From the NCBI GenBank assembly GCA_019166125.1, contig JAHTBO010000007.1, forward strand, positions 61,870 to 125,869: 64,000 nucleotides of DNA. Reading direction: 5' to 3'. Within the stretch, counting starts at the first letter, position 1. Every line of letters begins with the position of its first letter. Below the pieces are notes generated by a model. It worked only from the letters and a program-made list of their open reading frames with translations. It did no database searches and had not been told where the DNA came from. Shown here one piece after another: positions 19,452-30,627 of the stretch. Position numbers and translations under genes: made by a program. This stretch comes from Alcaligenaceae bacterium CGII-47. Lineage in GTDB: Bacteria > Pseudomonadota > Gammaproteobacteria > Burkholderiales > Burkholderiaceae_B.

Positions 19452-22400
19452 TTAGTCCACCGCCACCAGCGATGCATGCAGATCCTGCAAGGCATAGACC
19501 TTGAGGCCGCCGCCGTGGCGCAGATACTGCAGACCTTCGACCGCAGCAAGTGCCCCGGCGATTGTGGTGAAGAACGTCACACGATTAGCCAGAGACTGAA
19601 TGCGAATAATCCGCGAATCGGCAATGGCATTGCGGCGCTCTTCGACGGTATTGATTACCAGCGCAATATCGCCGTTTTTGAGCATATCGACGATATTCGG
19701 ACGCCCTTCGGTGACCTTGTTGACAACCGCTACGGGCAGGCCTGCGGCAGCAATGACGGCTGCCGTGCCACGCGTGGCAATGATCTGAAACCCCATCTCG
19801 ACCAAACCGCGCACCGCCTCAATAGCGCAGGGCTTGTCCTGATCGCGCACACTGACGAACACACGCCCGGACTCAGGGAGCCAGGCACTGGCAGCGATTT
19901 GGGACTTCACGAAAGCCTCACCAAAGCTTTCTCCGACGCCCATGACCTCGCCCGTGGACTTCATCTCGGGGCCCAGGATAGTGTCCACGCCCGGGAACTT
20001 GACGAAAGGAAAGACGGCTTCCTTGACGCAATAATAGTGCGGGGTGACCTCGTTGCGTACGCCCTGACTGGCCAGGGTCTGCCCAGCCATGGCGCGTGCG
20101 GCGATCTTGGCCAATTGCAAACCTGTCGCCTTAGAGACGAAGGGCACCGTGCGTGAAGCGCGCGGATTGACCTCCAGCACGTATACATCCCCATCCTGAA
20201 TTGCAAATTGAACATTCATCAGGCCCTTGACGTTCAAGGCCTTGGCCATCAAAGCAGTCTGACGCTTGATCTCTGTGACGATTTCAGCAGAGAGCGAATA
20301 CGGGGGCAGACTACACGCCGAGTCACCAGAATGGACGCCAGCCTGTTCAATGTGCTCCATCACGCCCCCGATGAACACCTGCTCACCATCGGATAGACAA
20401 TCGACATCGACTTCAGTCGCATTATTCAAAAAATGATCAAGCAAAACCGGCGAATCGTTGCTGACCTTGACCGCCTCACGCATATAACGCTCGAGATCCT
20501 GCGGCTCATGCACGATTTCCATGGCACGTCCGCCCAAGACATAGCTCGGGCGCACCACCAGCGGATAACCGATCTCGGCCGCCAGGACCAGCGCCTCGCT
20601 CTCGGCACGGGCGGTACGATTGGCGGGCTGGCGCAAACCAAGCTTAGTCAACAATTTCTGGAAACGCTCGCGATCCTCGGCCACATCGATGGAGTCGGGG
20701 CTGGTGCCAATGATAGGCACGCCATTGGCCTCTAGCGCACGCGCAAGCTTAAGCGGGGTCTGGCCACCATACTGCACAATCACACCAACGGGCTTTTCCT
20801 TGTGGACGATCTCTAGGACATCCTCAAGCGTCACTGGCTCGAAATACAGGCGATCTGAGGTGTCGTAATCCGTGGAGACAGTCTCGGGATTGCAATTGAT
20901 CATGATGGTCTCGTACCCGTCCTCGCGCAAAGCGAGCGATGCATGTACGCAGCAATAATCGAACTCAATCCCCTGACCGATGCGGTTGGGACCACCGCCC
21001 AGCACAATGATCTTGGGCCGATCAGTGGGTGCTGCCTCGCACTCCTCCTCGTAGGTGGAATACATATAGGCCGTATTCGTCGCAAACTCGGCCGCGCAGG
21101 TATCGACGCGCTTATAGACGGGACGCACGTTCAACTGATGGCGCAGCTTACGCACCTCGGCCTCGGTGGTGTCCAGCAAAAACGCCAGACGCCGATCAGA
21201 GAACCCACGGCGCTTAAGCTCGCGCAGCGTGCTGTCATCGAGCTCGGTCAAAGTGCGTTGTTCGAGCGCCAGCTCAACGTCGACGATTTCCTTGATCTGT
21301 GCGAGGAACCACGGATCGATACTGGTGAGCGCATGCACCTCATCCAGGGTGAAGCCCTGAGCAAAGGCATCACCGACGTACCAAATGCGCTCAGGGCCAG
21401 GCTCACCCAGCTCGATCTGAAGCTTTTCACGATCCGTAGTCTTTTGATTGAGACCATCCACGCCGACCTCTAAGCCACGCAGGGCTTTTTGGAAGGATTC
21501 CTGGAAGGTACGGCCAATCGCCATGACCTCACCCACAGATTTCATCTGCGTCGTCAGACGCGAATCCGCCTGGGGGAATTTTTCGAATGCAAAGCGCGGT
21601 ACCTTGGTGACGACATAGTCGATTGACGGCTCGAATGAAGCAGGGGTCGCACCGCCCGTAATTTCGTTACGCAGCTCATCCAGTGTGTAGCCGACTGCCA
21701 AGCGTGCGGCCACCTTGGCAATGGGAAATCCGGTCGCTTTGGAAGCCAGCGCCGAAGAGCGCGAGACACGTGGATTCATCTCGATCACGATCATGCGACC
21801 GTCGACCGGATTGACCGCGAACTGGACGTTCGAGCCGCCAGTATCCACACCGATCTCGCGCAGCACCGCAATCGAGGCATTGCGCATGATCTGGTATTCC
21901 TTGTCCGTCAGCGTTTGCGCCGGGGCCACGGTAATCGAGTCACCCGTGTGGACACCCATGGGGTCCAGATTCTCGATCGAGCAGACGATGATGCAGTTAT
22001 CGGCGCTATCGCGCACGACTTCCATCTCGAATTCTTTCCAACCCAGCAACGATTCCTCGATAAGCAGTTCGTTAGTGGGCGACGCCTCGAGGCCTCGGCG
22101 ACAGATGGTTTCGAACTCTTCACTGTTATAAGCAATCCCGCCCCCTGTGCCCCCCAGGGTAAAGCTCGGGCGGATCACCACGGGAAACCCGGAGGCGCCG
22201 ATCTCGGTTGCAATCCGTCGCTGAACTTCCCAGGCTTCATCCAAGGTGTGGGCAACACCCGACTTAGCGGACTCCAAGCCAATATCGTTCATCGCCATCT
22301 TGAATTTTTGGCGATCCTCAGCCTTTTCAATGGCATGCTCGTTGGCACCAATCAGCTCGACGCCATAGCGCTCGAGCACACCGTGATGCGCCAGATCCAG

Positions 22401-22697
22401 TGCGCAGTTCAGCGCGGTCTGACCACCCATCGTCGGCAGCAATGCGTCGGGCCGTTCCCGTTCGATTATTTTTTCAACTGCCTGCCAGGTCACGGGCTCG
22501 ATATAGGTGACATCTGCTGTCTCGGGATCGGTCATGATGGTGGCTGGATTGCTATTGACCAGGATGGTACGGAAACCATCTGCCTTCAGCGCCTTGCAGG
22601 CCTGGGCACCAGAGTAGTCGAACTCGCAGGCCTGACCGATAACAATCGGGCCTGCGCCAATGATGAGTATGCTTTTTATGTCTAGACGCTTGGGCAT
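19452..22697 (-). CDS. carB: Carbamoyl-phosphate synthase large subunit CarB
   Basis: A 1081-residue enzyme of the usual length making carbamoyl phosphate from ammonia, bicarbonate and two ATP for arginine and pyrimidine synthesis. Two homologous ATP-grasp halves are visible, each with an ATP-grasp glycine loop ([15 protein letters not shown] and [15 protein letters not shown]) and opened by [20 protein letters not shown] and [19 protein letters not shown]. The last 130 residues are the MGS-like allosteric domain ([13 protein letters not shown]). It follows carA by 15 bases. Confidence 0.98.
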   Translation of the reverse strand: MPKRLDIKSILIIGAGPIVIGQACEFDYSGAQACKALKADGFRTILVNSNPATIMTDPETADVTYIEPVTWQAVEKIIERERPDALLPTMGGQTALNCALDLAHHGVLERYGVELIGANEHAIEKAEDRQKFKMAMNDIGLESAKSGVAHTLDEAWEVQRRIATEIGASGFPVVIRPSFTLGGTGGGIAYNSEEFETICRRGLEASPTNELLIEESLLGWKEFEMEVVRDSADNCIIVCSIENLDPMGVHTGDSITVAPAQTLTDKEYQIMRNASIAVLREIGVDTGGSNVQFAVNPVDGRMIVIEMNPRVSRSSALASKATGFPIAKVAARLAVGYTLDELRNEITGGATPASFEPSIDYVVTKVPRFAFEKFPQADSRLTTQMKSVGEVMAIGRTFQESFQKALRGLEVGVDGLNQKTTDREKLQIELGEPGPERIWYVGDAFAQGFTLDEVHALTSIDPWFLAQIKEIVDVELALEQRTLTELDDSTLRELKRRGFSDRRLAFLLDTTEAEVRKLRHQLNVRPVYKRVDTCAAEFATNTAYMYSTYEEECEAAPTDRPKIIVLGGGPNRIGQGIEFDYCCVHASLALREDGYETIMINCNPETVSTDYDTSDRLYFEPVTLEDVLEIVHKEKPVGVIVQYGGQTPLKLARALEANGVPIIGTSPDSIDVAEDRERFQKLLTKLGLRQPANRTARAESEALVLAAEIGYPLVVRPSYVLGGRAMEIVHEPQDLERYMREAVKVSNDSPVLLDHFLNNATEVDVDCLSDGEQVFIGGVMEHIEQAGVHSGDSACSLPPYSLSAEIVTEIKRQTALMAKALNVKGLMNVQFAIQDGDVYVLEVNPRASRTVPFVSKATGLQLAKIAARAMAGQTLASQGVRNEVTPHYYCVKEAVFPFVKFPGVDTILGPEMKSTGEVMGVGESFGEAFVKSQIAASAWLPESGRVFVSVRDQDKPCAIEAVRGLVEMGFQIIATRGTAAVIAAAGLPVAVVNKVTEGRPNIVDMLKNGDIALVINTVEERRNAIADSRIIRIQSLANRVTFFTTIAGALAAVEGLQYLRHGGGLKVYALQDLHASLVAVD

Positions 22698-22712
22698 GGG
22701 ATATCAGTATTA

Positions 22713-23882
22713 TTAATGTGTCGCAGGAGCTTTGTGTTGGGCCATCAGGGTGATGAACTTATCGAACAACACGAGAATATCGTGTGGACCGGGACTGGCC
22801 TCGGGGTGTCCTTGAAAGCAAAATGCCGGCCGATCGGTCAGCTCAAATCCTTGGACGGACCCATCAAACAGAGACAGATGGGTCACCCGGGCATTGGCCG
22901 GCAAGCTATCGCGATCGACGGTAAAGCCATGGTTCTGGCTCGTGATGAATACGCGGCCGGTATCGAGGTCCTGAACAGGATGATTTGCGCCATGATGGCC
23001 GGTTTTCAGCTTAATCGTGCGTCCACCCAGCGCCAGCGCAAGCACCTGCTGCCCCAGACAAATCCCGAATAGCGGAATACGTCGATCCAGGACGGTTTTG
23101 CAGGTCTCGATCGCATAATCGCAGGCTGCTGGGTCACCTGGGCCATTGGATATAAATACGCCGTCAGGGTTAAGAGCCAGCATCTCGTCCAGTGAGGTAG
23201 TCGCCGGCACCAGCGTGACGCGGCAATCACGATCTGCCATAAGGCGCAGAATATTGGTCTTGACGCCGTAGTCATAGGCCACAACATGGTATTGACCACC
23301 GGGTCGGTGACTGAATCCACGTCCCAAGGCCCAAGAGCCCTGTTGCCACGGCACCACTGTGGTTGTAGACACCGTCTGCGCCAGATCCTGGCCGGCCATC
23401 CCCGCAAACCCACGTGCCAGCTCTACTGCACGTTCAATATCGTCGCCCACCAGGATGCAGGCCCCCTGCGCACCATATTCGCGCAAAATGCGCGTAAGTT
23501 TACGCGTATCGATGCCAGCGATGGCGACCACCCCTTCGGACTTAAGGTAGTCAGGGAGTGACTGCGTGGAGCGAAAGCTTGACACCCTAGCCGGACAGTC
23601 ACGCACCACCAGCCCTGCGGCATGGATGCGCGAGGACTCGAGATCCTCGGTATTGATGCCGGTATTGCCGATATGAGGGTAGGTCAAGGTCACAATCTGA
23701 CCGCTATAGCTGGGGTCGGTCAGGATTTCTTGATAACCTGTCATAGAGGTATTGAAGACAATCTCGGCGACACGATGACCTTCGGCGCCTATGGACACAC
23801 CCTTGAAAATGGTACCGTCAGCCAAGGCGAGAATTGCAGGAGCATGGCCAGTGGCCCCCTGTGGAAAGATTGACGGCAGCAA
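22713..23882 (-). CDS. carA: Carbamoyl-phosphate synthase small subunit CarA
   Basis: The 389-residue glutaminase subunit that supplies ammonia to CarB. The N-terminal domain reads [17 protein letters not shown] and [20 protein letters not shown]. The class I amidotransferase triad is the Cys in [18 protein letters not shown] with a His-Glu pair in [14 protein letters not shown]. First gene of the carA-carB-permease transcript. Confidence 0.98.
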   Translation of the reverse strand: MLPSIFPQGATGHAPAILALADGTIFKGVSIGAEGHRVAEIVFNTSMTGYQEILTDPSYSGQIVTLTYPHIGNTGINTEDLESSRIHAAGLVVRDCPARVSSFRSTQSLPDYLKSEGVVAIAGIDTRKLTRILREYGAQGACILVGDDIERAVELARGFAGMAGQDLAQTVSTTTVVPWQQGSWALGRGFSHRPGGQYHVVAYDYGVKTNILRLMADRDCRVTLVPATTSLDEMLALNPDGVFISNGPGDPAACDYAIETCKTVLDRRIPLFGICLGQQVLALALGGRTIKLKTGHHGANHPVQDLDTGRVFITSQNHGFTVDRDSLPANARVTHLSLFDGSVQGFELTDRPAFCFQGHPEASPGPHDILVLFDKFITLMAQHKAPATH

Positions 23883-23921
23883 GATTTACCCCGGATATAA
23901 AGTCAATATTCAAACTTTCGT

Positions 23922-23927
23922 ATTATA
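23922..23927 (-). promoter_or_regulatory. -10 box for carAB
   Basis: The minus strand reads TATAAT 40 bases before the carA start in the carA/tal divergent gap. The -35 region (GCAGGT at 17-base spacing) is poor. No pyrimidine-responsive leader or arginine operator pattern was evident by eye. Confidence 0.5.
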
Positions 23928-24007
23928 CAGTGTCGGGCCACGCCACCTGCCCACGCGAAATGCACTACAGTAAAGATTCCTTACCTGAATGTTCTCAGAG
24001 CCTGACT

Positions 24008-24967
24008 ATGCCCAACCAACTCGAAGCCCTTCGCCGCTACACCACGGTCGTCGCCGACACGGGTGATTTCGAAGCAATGCGGGCTTACCAACCCACCGAT
24101 GCCACAACCAATCCTTCACTCATCCTCAAGGCCGTTCAGCAGGATGCCTACCGTCCCTTGCTCGAGCGCGTCGTGAATGATGATCGTGATGCCTCCAATA
24201 GCGAGCTGGCCGATCGGCTGCTGGTGGCTTTCGGTACCGAGATTCTCCAGATCATCCCAGGGCGGGTCTCGACCGAGGTCGACGCCCGCCTGGCCTTTGA
24301 CGCCCAGGCCAGTACCGAGCGCGCGCGCACAATCATTAAGCTATATGCCCAGCACGGCATCGAGCGCGAGCGCATTTTGATCAAGCTCGCTGCCACCTGG
24401 GAGGGTATCCAGGCCGCCCGCACACTAGAGGCCGAAGGGATACGCACCAATCTGACCTTAATGTTTTCCCTGCCCCAGGCGCTCGCCTGCGCCCAGGCCA
24501 AGGTCACCTTGATTTCCCCTTTTGTCGGGCGCATCTATGATTGGTACAAACAGGCAGCAGGCGAGGCTTGGGATGAAGCCGCCCACCAAGGCGCGAATGA
24601 CCCCGGCGTGCAATCCGTCGAGCGCATCTATGATTACTACAAGACCTACGATATCCAGACTGAAATAATGGGGGCGAGTTTTCGCAATATAGGCCAGATT
24701 CAGGCCCTGGCAGGCTGCGACCTCCTCACCATCAGCCCTGAGCTACTCGGTGAGCTCGCAGCCAACACACAGCCTCTGGAAGCGCGCCTGAGCCCTGAAT
24801 CTGCCAAGGCGCACGCGCCAGAGTGGCTCGCCAGCAACGAGGTGGCCTTTCGCAGTGAACTGAATCAGGATGCGATGGCGACTGAAAAACTCGCTCAAGG
24901 CATCCGGGTATTCGCCGCCGACGCAGTCAAGCTCGACGCCCTGATCACCCAACAGCGCGCTGGCTAA
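24008..24967 (+). CDS. tal: Transaldolase Tal (TalB type)
   Basis: A 319-residue class I transaldolase of the pentose phosphate pathway moving a dihydroxyacetone unit from sedoheptulose-7-phosphate to glyceraldehyde-3-phosphate. The start [20 protein letters not shown] at 24008 is preferred over a frame reaching 23834 inside carA. The N-terminal acidic signature is [13 protein letters not shown], the Schiff-base lysine is in [12 protein letters not shown], and the C-terminal [20 protein letters not shown] is typical. Convergent with the ABC permease gene (four-base gap). Confidence 0.97.
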   Translation: MPNQLEALRRYTTVVADTGDFEAMRAYQPTDATTNPSLILKAVQQDAYRPLLERVVNDDRDASNSELADRLLVAFGTEILQIIPGRVSTEVDARLAFDAQASTERARTIIKLYAQHGIERERILIKLAATWEGIQAARTLEAEGIRTNLTLMFSLPQALACAQAKVTLISPFVGRIYDWYKQAAGEAWDEAAHQGANDPGVQSVERIYDYYKTYDIQTEIMGASFRNIGQIQALAGCDLLTISPELLGELAANTQPLEARLSPESAKAHAPEWLASNEVAFRSELNQDAMATEKLAQGIRVFAADAVKLDALITQQRAG

Positions 24968-24971
24968 CGGC

Positions 24972-25760
24972 TTAGTACTTGCCGCTGTTACTTATCTTGG
25001 GACGCCAGGCAAGCATATGTTGCTCGACTACCGTAACCAGGCCATCGAGCAATAGGGCAAAAACCGTCAGCACCACAATCCCGGCAAAGACCGTATTCAC
25101 ATCCAGCGTGCCTTCGGCTTGAAGAATCAAATAGCCCACACCCGCTGCCGATCCGAGGTATTCGCCGACTACCGCCCCAACAAAGGCCAGTCCGACCGAG
25201 GTGTGCAGGCTGGAGAACACCCAGCTCGTGGCGGATGGAATGTAGACGTGGCGCAGGAGTTGCTTACGATTGGCGCCCAGCATACGGGCATTATCGAGCA
25301 GCGTTGGGCTGACCTCGCGCACGCCCTGATAGACGTTGAAAAATACGATGAAGAACACCAAAGTCACCGCCAGGGCGACCTTGGACCAGATTCCCAGACC
25401 GAACCACATCCCAAAAATCGGTGCCAAAATGACCCGCGGCATCGAGTTGGCAGCGGTAATGTAGGGGTCGAGCAAGGCACTCGCCCCACGCGATAGGCCC
25501 AGCCACAATCCCACGCCCAGTCCGCCAAGCGTGCCAATTACAAAGGCCAGCAGGGTCTCGATCAGGGTAATGCCCAGGTGATGGTAGATATTGGCATCTG
25601 TGACAAACCAGGCCCAGATCGTCATTGCAACGTCCAATGGCCGCCCAAAAAAGAAGGCGAAATCCCGACTGGCTGACGCCATATGCCAGGCAAGCAGGAT
25701 GATGACCAGCAACAACACCTGCAAAGTCCGTAATACCAGCGGAGAGGTTCGAGTCATCAT
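24972..25760 (-). CDS. ABC transporter permease, taurine/nitrate/sulfonate family
   Basis: A 262-residue inner-membrane permease with six predicted helices, family of SsuC/TauC/NrtB. The coupling loop is EVSPTLLDNARMLGANRKQLLRHVYIPSA. The start at 25760 lies one base after the ATPase stop, so translation is coupled; an upstream extension into the ATPase gene is unlikely. It is the last gene of a three-gene importer operon. The substrate is unknown. Confidence 0.87.
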   Translation of the reverse strand: MMTRTSPLVLRTLQVLLLVIILLAWHMASASRDFAFFFGRPLDVAMTIWAWFVTDANIYHHLGITLIETLLAFVIGTLGGLGVGLWLGLSRGASALLDPYITAANSMPRVILAPIFGMWFGLGIWSKVALAVTLVFFIVFFNVYQGVREVSPTLLDNARMLGANRKQLLRHVYIPSATSWVFSSLHTSVGLAFVGAVVGEYLGSAAGVGYLILQAEGTLDVNTVFAGIVVLTVFALLLDGLVTVVEQHMLAWRPKISNSGKY

Positions 25761-25761
25761 A

Positions 25762-26571
25762 TCAAGCCTGCTTTTGGCGGTTATAGCCTTTGAGGACCTC
25801 ATCGCGCAGTACTGCCCAGATCGCCTGGTGCAAGGCGATGAAACGCGGATCGGTCCGCACCTCGGCGACATCACGGGGGCGAGGAATATCAATCACAAAG
25901 TCCCCGATCGGATGCGTACCTGGGCCAGCGGATAACACCACAACGCGATCGCTCATGGCAATCGCCTCATCCAGGTCATGGGTGATAAACAAGACCGCCT
26001 TGCGCTCGGCCATCCAGATATCCAGCACCTCGTTTTCCATCAACTGACGAGTCTGCACATCCAGAGCCGAAAACGGCTCGTCCATGAGAATGATATCGGG
26101 ATTGCGTATCAGAGTCTGCGCGAGCATGGCGCGCTTGCGCATGCCGCCCGACATCTCGTGCGGGTAGCGATTCTCGAAACCACCCAAGCCGACGCGTCGC
26201 AACCAAGCCATACCTTGTTCTCGGGCCTGCGCCGGCGCAACGTGGGCAAACTCAAGGCTGGCGGTCACATTGGACAAGGCATTACGCCAAGGCAACAAGG
26301 CCTCTCCCTGGAACATATAACCTGCCCGCGCATTCACCCCGTGCAGGGCCTCACCAAACACACGCACCTCGCCTGTCGTCGGGCGCAACAGGCCAGCCGC
26401 CATATTGAGCAAGGTAGACTTGCCGCAACCGGTCGGCCCGACAACCGAGACGAATTCACCCGCCGCAACGTTCAGTGTCGTATCCTGCACCGCCACATAC
26501 CGGCTGCCCTCGCCTTGCTCGGCGCTAAAGACACAGCTGACCTGATCCAGACACAGCGCCGCCTCACCCAT
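25762..26571 (-). CDS. ABC transporter ATP-binding protein, taurine/nitrate/sulfonate family
   Basis: A 269-residue ATPase powering the adjacent permease. Walker A is [16 protein letters not shown], the Q-loop is YMFQGEALLPWRNALSNV, the signature is EMSGGMRKRAMLAQTLIRNP, and Walker B is IILMDEPFSALDVQ with the switch HDLDEAIAMSDR. The signature carries MRKR rather than the common QRQR. The start at 26571 overlaps the end of the binding-protein gene by eight bases. Confidence 0.88.
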   Translation of the reverse strand: MGEAALCLDQVSCVFSAEQGEGSRYVAVQDTTLNVAAGEFVSVVGPTGCGKSTLLNMAAGLLRPTTGEVRVFGEALHGVNARAGYMFQGEALLPWRNALSNVTASLEFAHVAPAQAREQGMAWLRRVGLGGFENRYPHEMSGGMRKRAMLAQTLIRNPDIILMDEPFSALDVQTRQLMENEVLDIWMAERKAVLFITHDLDEAIAMSDRVVVLSAGPGTHPIGDFVIDIPRPRDVAEVRTDPRFIALHQAIWAVLRDEVLKGYNRQKQA

Positions 26572-27604
26572 GAGGATAGGTCTGATTTGCCTTGATGACG
26601 AAATCATTCGTCCAGATCTTGGAGATATCGATTTCGTCTTTTTTGAAGTTTGGCACGTATTCCGCCAACGCGTTCAAGGCCGTCTGAGGCCCGTCCTCGG
26701 CCACCATGCCATCGGGTGACAACGCGGGCTTATTGCCGGTGAGGGCAAGCTTGTACAGTTCGGGATCGCCCAGCAGATAGGACTTGGGAACCAGGTTCGC
26801 AATATCATCAAGACTTGCAGACTGTATCCAGCGATCTGCGCGCACCATCGCATTGGCCAGGGCCTGCGTCGTATTGGGATTCTGATCAATGAATTTCTGC
26901 GAGGTATACAGACATCCCGAGGGCATATTGCCGCCGAAAATCTGTTGCGTGTCTTTTAGGGTGCGTGTATCGGCGATCACTTGAATCGCATCCTCGTGCA
27001 TGAGCGTACTGATGACGGGATCCAGGTTGGACATGGCGTCGATCTGCCCGGAACGAATCGCGGTGATCGCCCCGGCGCCTGCACCCACACCGACGAAAGA
27101 CACCTCGGAGGGCTTGACACCATGTTGTGCCAGGAAAAAGCTCGCCATCATGTTTGTTGACGATCCCGGTGCGGTCACACCGATCTTTTTACCCTTCAGA
27201 TCAGCCGGAGATTGATAGCCAGGCATCGTTTTTTTGGAGATCGCCAGCACGATCATCGGTGCCTGTCCCTGCTGGGCAAACGCACGATAGAACTGCCCCT
27301 TGGACTGAAGGTTAATTGTGTGTTCAAAGGCGCCCGACACCACATCGGCACTGCCACCCACCACCGCCTGCAAGGCCTTGGAGCCCCCGGCAAAATCCAC
27401 AACCTGAGCGTCTAACCCCTCATCTTTGAAATAGCCTCGCAGATGCGCGACGGTCAGCGGCAGATAGTAAATCAGAGATTGCCCACCGACAGCGATGGTG
27501 AGCGCGGGTTTTTCCAGCCCCTGCGCCCAGGCGCGCCCAGGCATAGCGCCCGCTACGCCAAGCAAGCTGGCGGCCTTGAGCAGTTCACGACGAGAGATGG
27601 CCAT
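26564..27604 (-). CDS. ABC transporter substrate-binding protein (NMT1/SsuA type) with Tat signal
   Basis: A 346-residue type II periplasmic binding protein. The start MAISRRELLKAASLLG at 27604 follows GGAGACACAAA and gives a twin-arginine signal peptide (SRRELLK, cleavage near AWAQG). Downstream GYFKDEGLDAQVVDFAGGSKALQAVVGGSADV is the family signature, cut here only by description: helix after the first strand, then the GGS-A-V-G-A ligand loop. First gene of the operon. No TPP or other riboswitch pattern is visible in the 88-base leader, so thiamine-precursor uptake is not supported; sulfonate, nitrate-like or aromatic ligands are all possible. Confidence 0.85.
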   Translation of the reverse strand: MAISRRELLKAASLLGVAGAMPGRAWAQGLEKPALTIAVGGQSLIYYLPLTVAHLRGYFKDEGLDAQVVDFAGGSKALQAVVGGSADVVSGAFEHTINLQSKGQFYRAFAQQGQAPMIVLAISKKTMPGYQSPADLKGKKIGVTAPGSSTNMMASFFLAQHGVKPSEVSFVGVGAGAGAITAIRSGQIDAMSNLDPVISTLMHEDAIQVIADTRTLKDTQQIFGGNMPSGCLYTSQKFIDQNPNTTQALANAMVRADRWIQSASLDDIANLVPKSYLLGDPELYKLALTGNKPALSPDGMVAEDGPQTALNALAEYVPNFKKDEIDISKIWTNDFVIKANQTYPHG

Positions 27605-27692
27605 TTTGTGTCTCCAATTGTTTATTCCTGGCGTCAATCATAATACCAGTGGCGTCCTGACTGAAGAACATCCCTAAACGGCCATCTACCAT

Positions 27693-28301
27693 TTAACCTG
27701 GACGGCGCTCTAGCATGGCCCAGGCAATCGTGCCGGCATCCACATATTCGAGCTCACTGCCACTGGGGACGCCACGCGCAATGCGCGTCACGGACAAGCC
27801 GCGTGTGCGCAACATATCAGCCAAGTAATGAGCCGTGGTCTCGCCCTCTGCAGTGAAGTTGGTCGCCAGAATGACCTCGGTGACGACCCCGTCCTCGGCG
27901 CGCTGTAGTAGACGCGAAAACTGCAGTTGCTCGGGCCCTACGCCCTCGAGCGGTGCCAAACGCCCCATCAAGACGTAATACAGTCCGTGATAGCCGTGAC
28001 TGGCTTCGATCATATTCTGGTCGGCTGGCGTCTCGACCACGCACAATAAGGCGGCATTACGCTCGGGATTTTCACAGGTCGCGCACAGCCTGGTCTCGGA
28101 GAACGAATTACAGCGCTCGCAATGCTGTAGATGGGCCACCGCTGACTCTAGGGCGAGCCCCAGTTGGCGTGCGCCCTGGGGGTCATGCTGGAGCAGGTGA
28201 TAGGCCATGCGACGCGCCGAGCGTATCCCAACACTGGGGAGGCAACGTAAGGCCTGAACCAAAGCACGTAGCGGTTCAGGTTCGGGCAGGCTCGGTTCCA
28301 T
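27693..28301 (-). CDS. recR: Recombination mediator protein RecR
   Basis: A 202-residue RecR that, with RecF and RecO, loads RecA at single-strand gaps. Residues 13-40 form the helix-hairpin-helix ([21 protein letters not shown]), then a C4 zinc finger (CERCNSF...[11 protein letters not shown]) and a Toprim domain ([14 protein letters not shown], then [17 protein letters not shown]). The start overlaps the ybaB stop by one base (TGATG), as in the common dnaX-ybaB-recR operon. Confidence 0.97.
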   Translation of the reverse strand: MEPSLPEPEPLRALVQALRCLPSVGIRSARRMAYHLLQHDPQGARQLGLALESAVAHLQHCERCNSFSETRLCATCENPERNAALLCVVETPADQNMIEASHGYHGLYYVLMGRLAPLEGVGPEQLQFSRLLQRAEDGVVTEVILATNFTAEGETTAHYLADMLRTRGLSVTRIARGVPSGSELEYVDAGTIAWAMLERRPG

Positions 28302-28627
28302 CAGAAGGGCAACTTCATCCCGGGCGGCAAAGACATACCCGCCGTCGCTGCGGACATCTTTTCCTGGGATGCAGCCTCGACCTTACGCAAGGTATCGTTA
28401 AAGGCCGCCGCCACCAGATCCTCGAGCATGTCTTTGTCATCAGCCAGCAGACTCGGGTCAATCGTGATGCGCTTGACATCATGCTTGCAGCTCATGGTCA
28501 CCTTGACCAGGCCACCGCCTGACGCACCCTCAACAATGATCTCTGCCAAGGCATCCTGCGCCTTTTTCATATTTTCCTGCATCTGCTGAGCTTGACGCAT
28601 CAAGCCTGCAATCTGACCTTTCATCAT
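28301..28627 (-). CDS. ybaB: YbaB/EbfC nucleoid-associated protein
   Basis: A 108-residue DNA-binding protein, normal for the family. The start [20 protein letters not shown] at 28627 follows AGGATGAG; a second ATG three bases on is equally possible. Two helices flank a central sheet with [19 protein letters not shown] and the C-terminal [14 protein letters not shown]. It is coupled to recR downstream and follows dnaX by 38 bases. Confidence 0.95.
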   Translation of the reverse strand: MMKGQIAGLMRQAQQMQENMKKAQDALAEIIVEGASGGGLVKVTMSCKHDVKRITIDPSLLADDKDMLEDLVAAAFNDTLRKVEAASQEKMSAATAGMSLPPGMKLPF

Positions 28628-28665
28628 GGAGAACTCATCCTGAAAACAAAAATAGATGGAGGCAA

Positions 28666-30450
28666 CTATACCGCAGGTGGCCGGATCGATCCCGGCAGCA
28701 CTCGGGCATCGAAATCCTGTAATAGGCGCTGTACCACAACATCGCCAGACACCGCCTGCTCGGCCGCCTGCTGACGTGCAGCCAGCACCGTCTGCTCGAC
28801 TGCATAGGCAGTGTCCTCGCCTGTACCACCGCACTCGACCACTAAATGAATCACCTGCCCGAAGTACTCGGACAACACGGTACACAGACGATCTCGTCCG
28901 CCCCCTTCGGCAAAGGAGCGAATCGCCACCCGTATCCGTACCTCATTGCCACGCCCCGATATCCATTCACTATTCAAAGCCAGCTCGGCTGCGGTCCCGC
29001 TCAGGGGCAGGCTAGCAGCTAAACTTGGCCAGTCTTGGGAACGAATTGCCTCTGGGCGAGGCAGTGCAGCAGCCACTGGTGGTGGGCGTCGCACAGCGCT
29101 CGCGACCAACGCCTCGTCCAGCTCATCGACCGCGACCATTTCAGGCTCTGGCTCGTCCAAGGACTCGGTGCCCTCGTCCTCCCAGGCAGGTGGCCCATCA
29201 TCAAACGCCGAGGCTGCGACCGGCGGACTTGGCTCGGGCGCAGGCTGTGGCGCAGGCTCTTGTGTCTTTGTTGTAGCCACTGACGGCACCAAGGTCTCGA
29301 ATTGCGCATCAGATTCTGCGGGAGCGGGAGCCCGCGCCTGAGAGGGGAGCGCGGGCGGCACGATGCGATCTGCAGGCAATAAAGCCAGCATACGCAAGCA
29401 AGCCATAACAAAGCCGGCGTATTCATCAGGCGCCAGGGAGAGCTCGTGGCGACTATGGACGGCAACCGAATAGAACAACTGTAACTCGTCGGGCTGCAAG
29501 GTCTGTGCGAGCGCCTCGATATCACTGGACATCGGATCGTCGGCCTGAGCCGCACCCAAACGCTGTGCAATCGCAATGCGCGAGAGCAGTACAGCCAGGT
29601 CAGCGAGCGCCGCCTGATAAGACAGCCCGCGTGCGGCCAGGTCGTCGGCTACCGCCAAGACAGCCCCAGCATCGCCCGCAGTGAGTGCGCGCAACAGATT
29701 CAGTAGATGATGCTGATCCAGCGTTCCCAGCATCTCTTGGACAGCCTGCGCAGTGAGATTCCCCGCGCTATAGGAGATCGCCTGATCAGTTAACGACAGC
29801 GCATCGCGCATCGAACCCGAGGCAGCCTGCGCAATCAGACGCAAGGCATGCGACTCGCAAGCGAAGGACTCCTGGGCGAGGACGTGCTCGAGGTGAGCAA
29901 CCATGGCAGCGACGGTCATCTGCTTCAGGTTGAATTGCAGACAACGCGAGAGCACCGTGACCGGGATTTTTTGTGGATCGGTTGTGGCGAGGATAAATTT
30001 GACGTGTGCCGGGGGCTCTTCGAGCGTCTTGAGCATGGCGTTGAAGGCATGCCCGGTAAGCATGTGGACTTCGTCGATCATATAGACCTTGTAGCGCCCC
30101 GAGGATGGCGCGTACACGGCCTGCTCCAGGAGCTGGGTCATCTCGTCCACGCCGCGGTTCGAGGCGGCATCCAGCTCGATGTAGTCCACAAAGCGACCAG
30201 CATCGATTTCGGTGCAAGCACTGCAATGACCGCACGGCGAGGCAGTCACGCCCTGCTCACAATTGAGGGACTTGGCAAGAATCCGTGACAAGGTGGTCTT
30301 ACCGACGCCACGCGTGCCCGTAAAGAGCCAGGCGTGATGCAGCCGACCTGTCGATAACGCATGCGTGAGCGCCCTGACCACATGGTCCTGGCCGATCAGC
30401 GTTTCGAAGGAACGTGGCCGCCATTTGCGCGCCAAGACTAGATAGCTCAT
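28666..30450 (-). CDS. dnaX: DNA polymerase III subunits tau/gamma DnaX
   Basis: A 594-residue clamp-loader ATPase. The start [20 protein letters not shown] at 30450 is the family N-terminus. Walker A is [14 protein letters not shown], the four-cysteine zinc module runs [19 protein letters not shown], Walker B is [12 protein letters not shown], and sensor 1 is [12 protein letters not shown]. After residue 370 there is a Pro/Ala/Glu-rich linker and a C-terminal tau domain. I did not see an obvious A-rich slippery heptamer, so whether a gamma form is made by frameshifting is unclear. Confidence 0.97.
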   Translation of the reverse strand: MSYLVLARKWRPRSFETLIGQDHVVRALTHALSTGRLHHAWLFTGTRGVGKTTLSRILAKSLNCEQGVTASPCGHCSACTEIDAGRFVDYIELDAASNRGVDEMTQLLEQAVYAPSSGRYKVYMIDEVHMLTGHAFNAMLKTLEEPPAHVKFILATTDPQKIPVTVLSRCLQFNLKQMTVAAMVAHLEHVLAQESFACESHALRLIAQAASGSMRDALSLTDQAISYSAGNLTAQAVQEMLGTLDQHHLLNLLRALTAGDAGAVLAVADDLAARGLSYQAALADLAVLLSRIAIAQRLGAAQADDPMSSDIEALAQTLQPDELQLFYSVAVHSRHELSLAPDEYAGFVMACLRMLALLPADRIVPPALPSQARAPAPAESDAQFETLVPSVATTKTQEPAPQPAPEPSPPVAASAFDDGPPAWEDEGTESLDEPEPEMVAVDELDEALVASAVRRPPPVAAALPRPEAIRSQDWPSLAASLPLSGTAAELALNSEWISGRGNEVRIRVAIRSFAEGGGRDRLCTVLSEYFGQVIHLVVECGGTGEDTAYAVEQTVLAARQQAAEQAVSGDVVVQRLLQDFDARVLPGSIRPPAV

Positions 30451-30480
30451 GAATACGCCGCAATCAGGGTAAAAAGAAGA

Positions 30481-30575
30481 GGCGAGCCTGACTTCGGCAC
30501 TGACTCTGCACGGCTGTGGCTGCTTCGTTCCCGACCTGACCAAGTTCACCGCCGAGCCATGCGAAGGGGCCCGCC
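30481..30575 (-). ncRNA. ffs: Signal recognition particle RNA, small bacterial type (4.5S)
   Basis: The minus strand holds GGTCAGGTCGGGAACGAAGC followed by AGCC, the conserved Ffh-binding domain with GGAA tetraloop. Relative to the common CC-GGAA-GG the closing pair is swapped to CG-GGAA-CG, a compensated change. The ends GGCGGGCC (30575-30568) and GGCTCGCC (30488-30481) pair to close a hairpin of about 95 nt. TCTTCTTTTT follows as a terminator. It lies just upstream of dnaX on the same strand. Exact ends are estimated from the pairing. Confidence 0.93.
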
Positions 30576-30582
30576 AAAGGAA

Positions 30583-30588
30583 ATTCTA
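30583..30588 (-). promoter_or_regulatory. -10 box for the SRP RNA gene
   Basis: TAGAAT on the minus strand, seven bases before the predicted first base of the SRP RNA, an ideal distance. The -35 position is not a good match. Confidence 0.55.
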
Positions 30589-30627
30589 ACAGGACTTGGA
30601 GATGGCTGCCGTATTACACTTTGCAGC

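Noticed and set aside
21915..22685. 256-codon frame opposite carB, and a similar one at 19422-20156
   Set aside because: Shadows of carB codon bias; no plausible protein features.
27605..27692. TPP or other riboswitch ahead of the NMT1-like binding protein gene
   Set aside because: The 88-base leader has no CTGAGA-type core or other conserved riboswitch motif that I can see.
28666..30450. Programmed frameshift site in dnaX
   Set aside because: No A-rich slippery heptamer with a downstream stem was found by eye.
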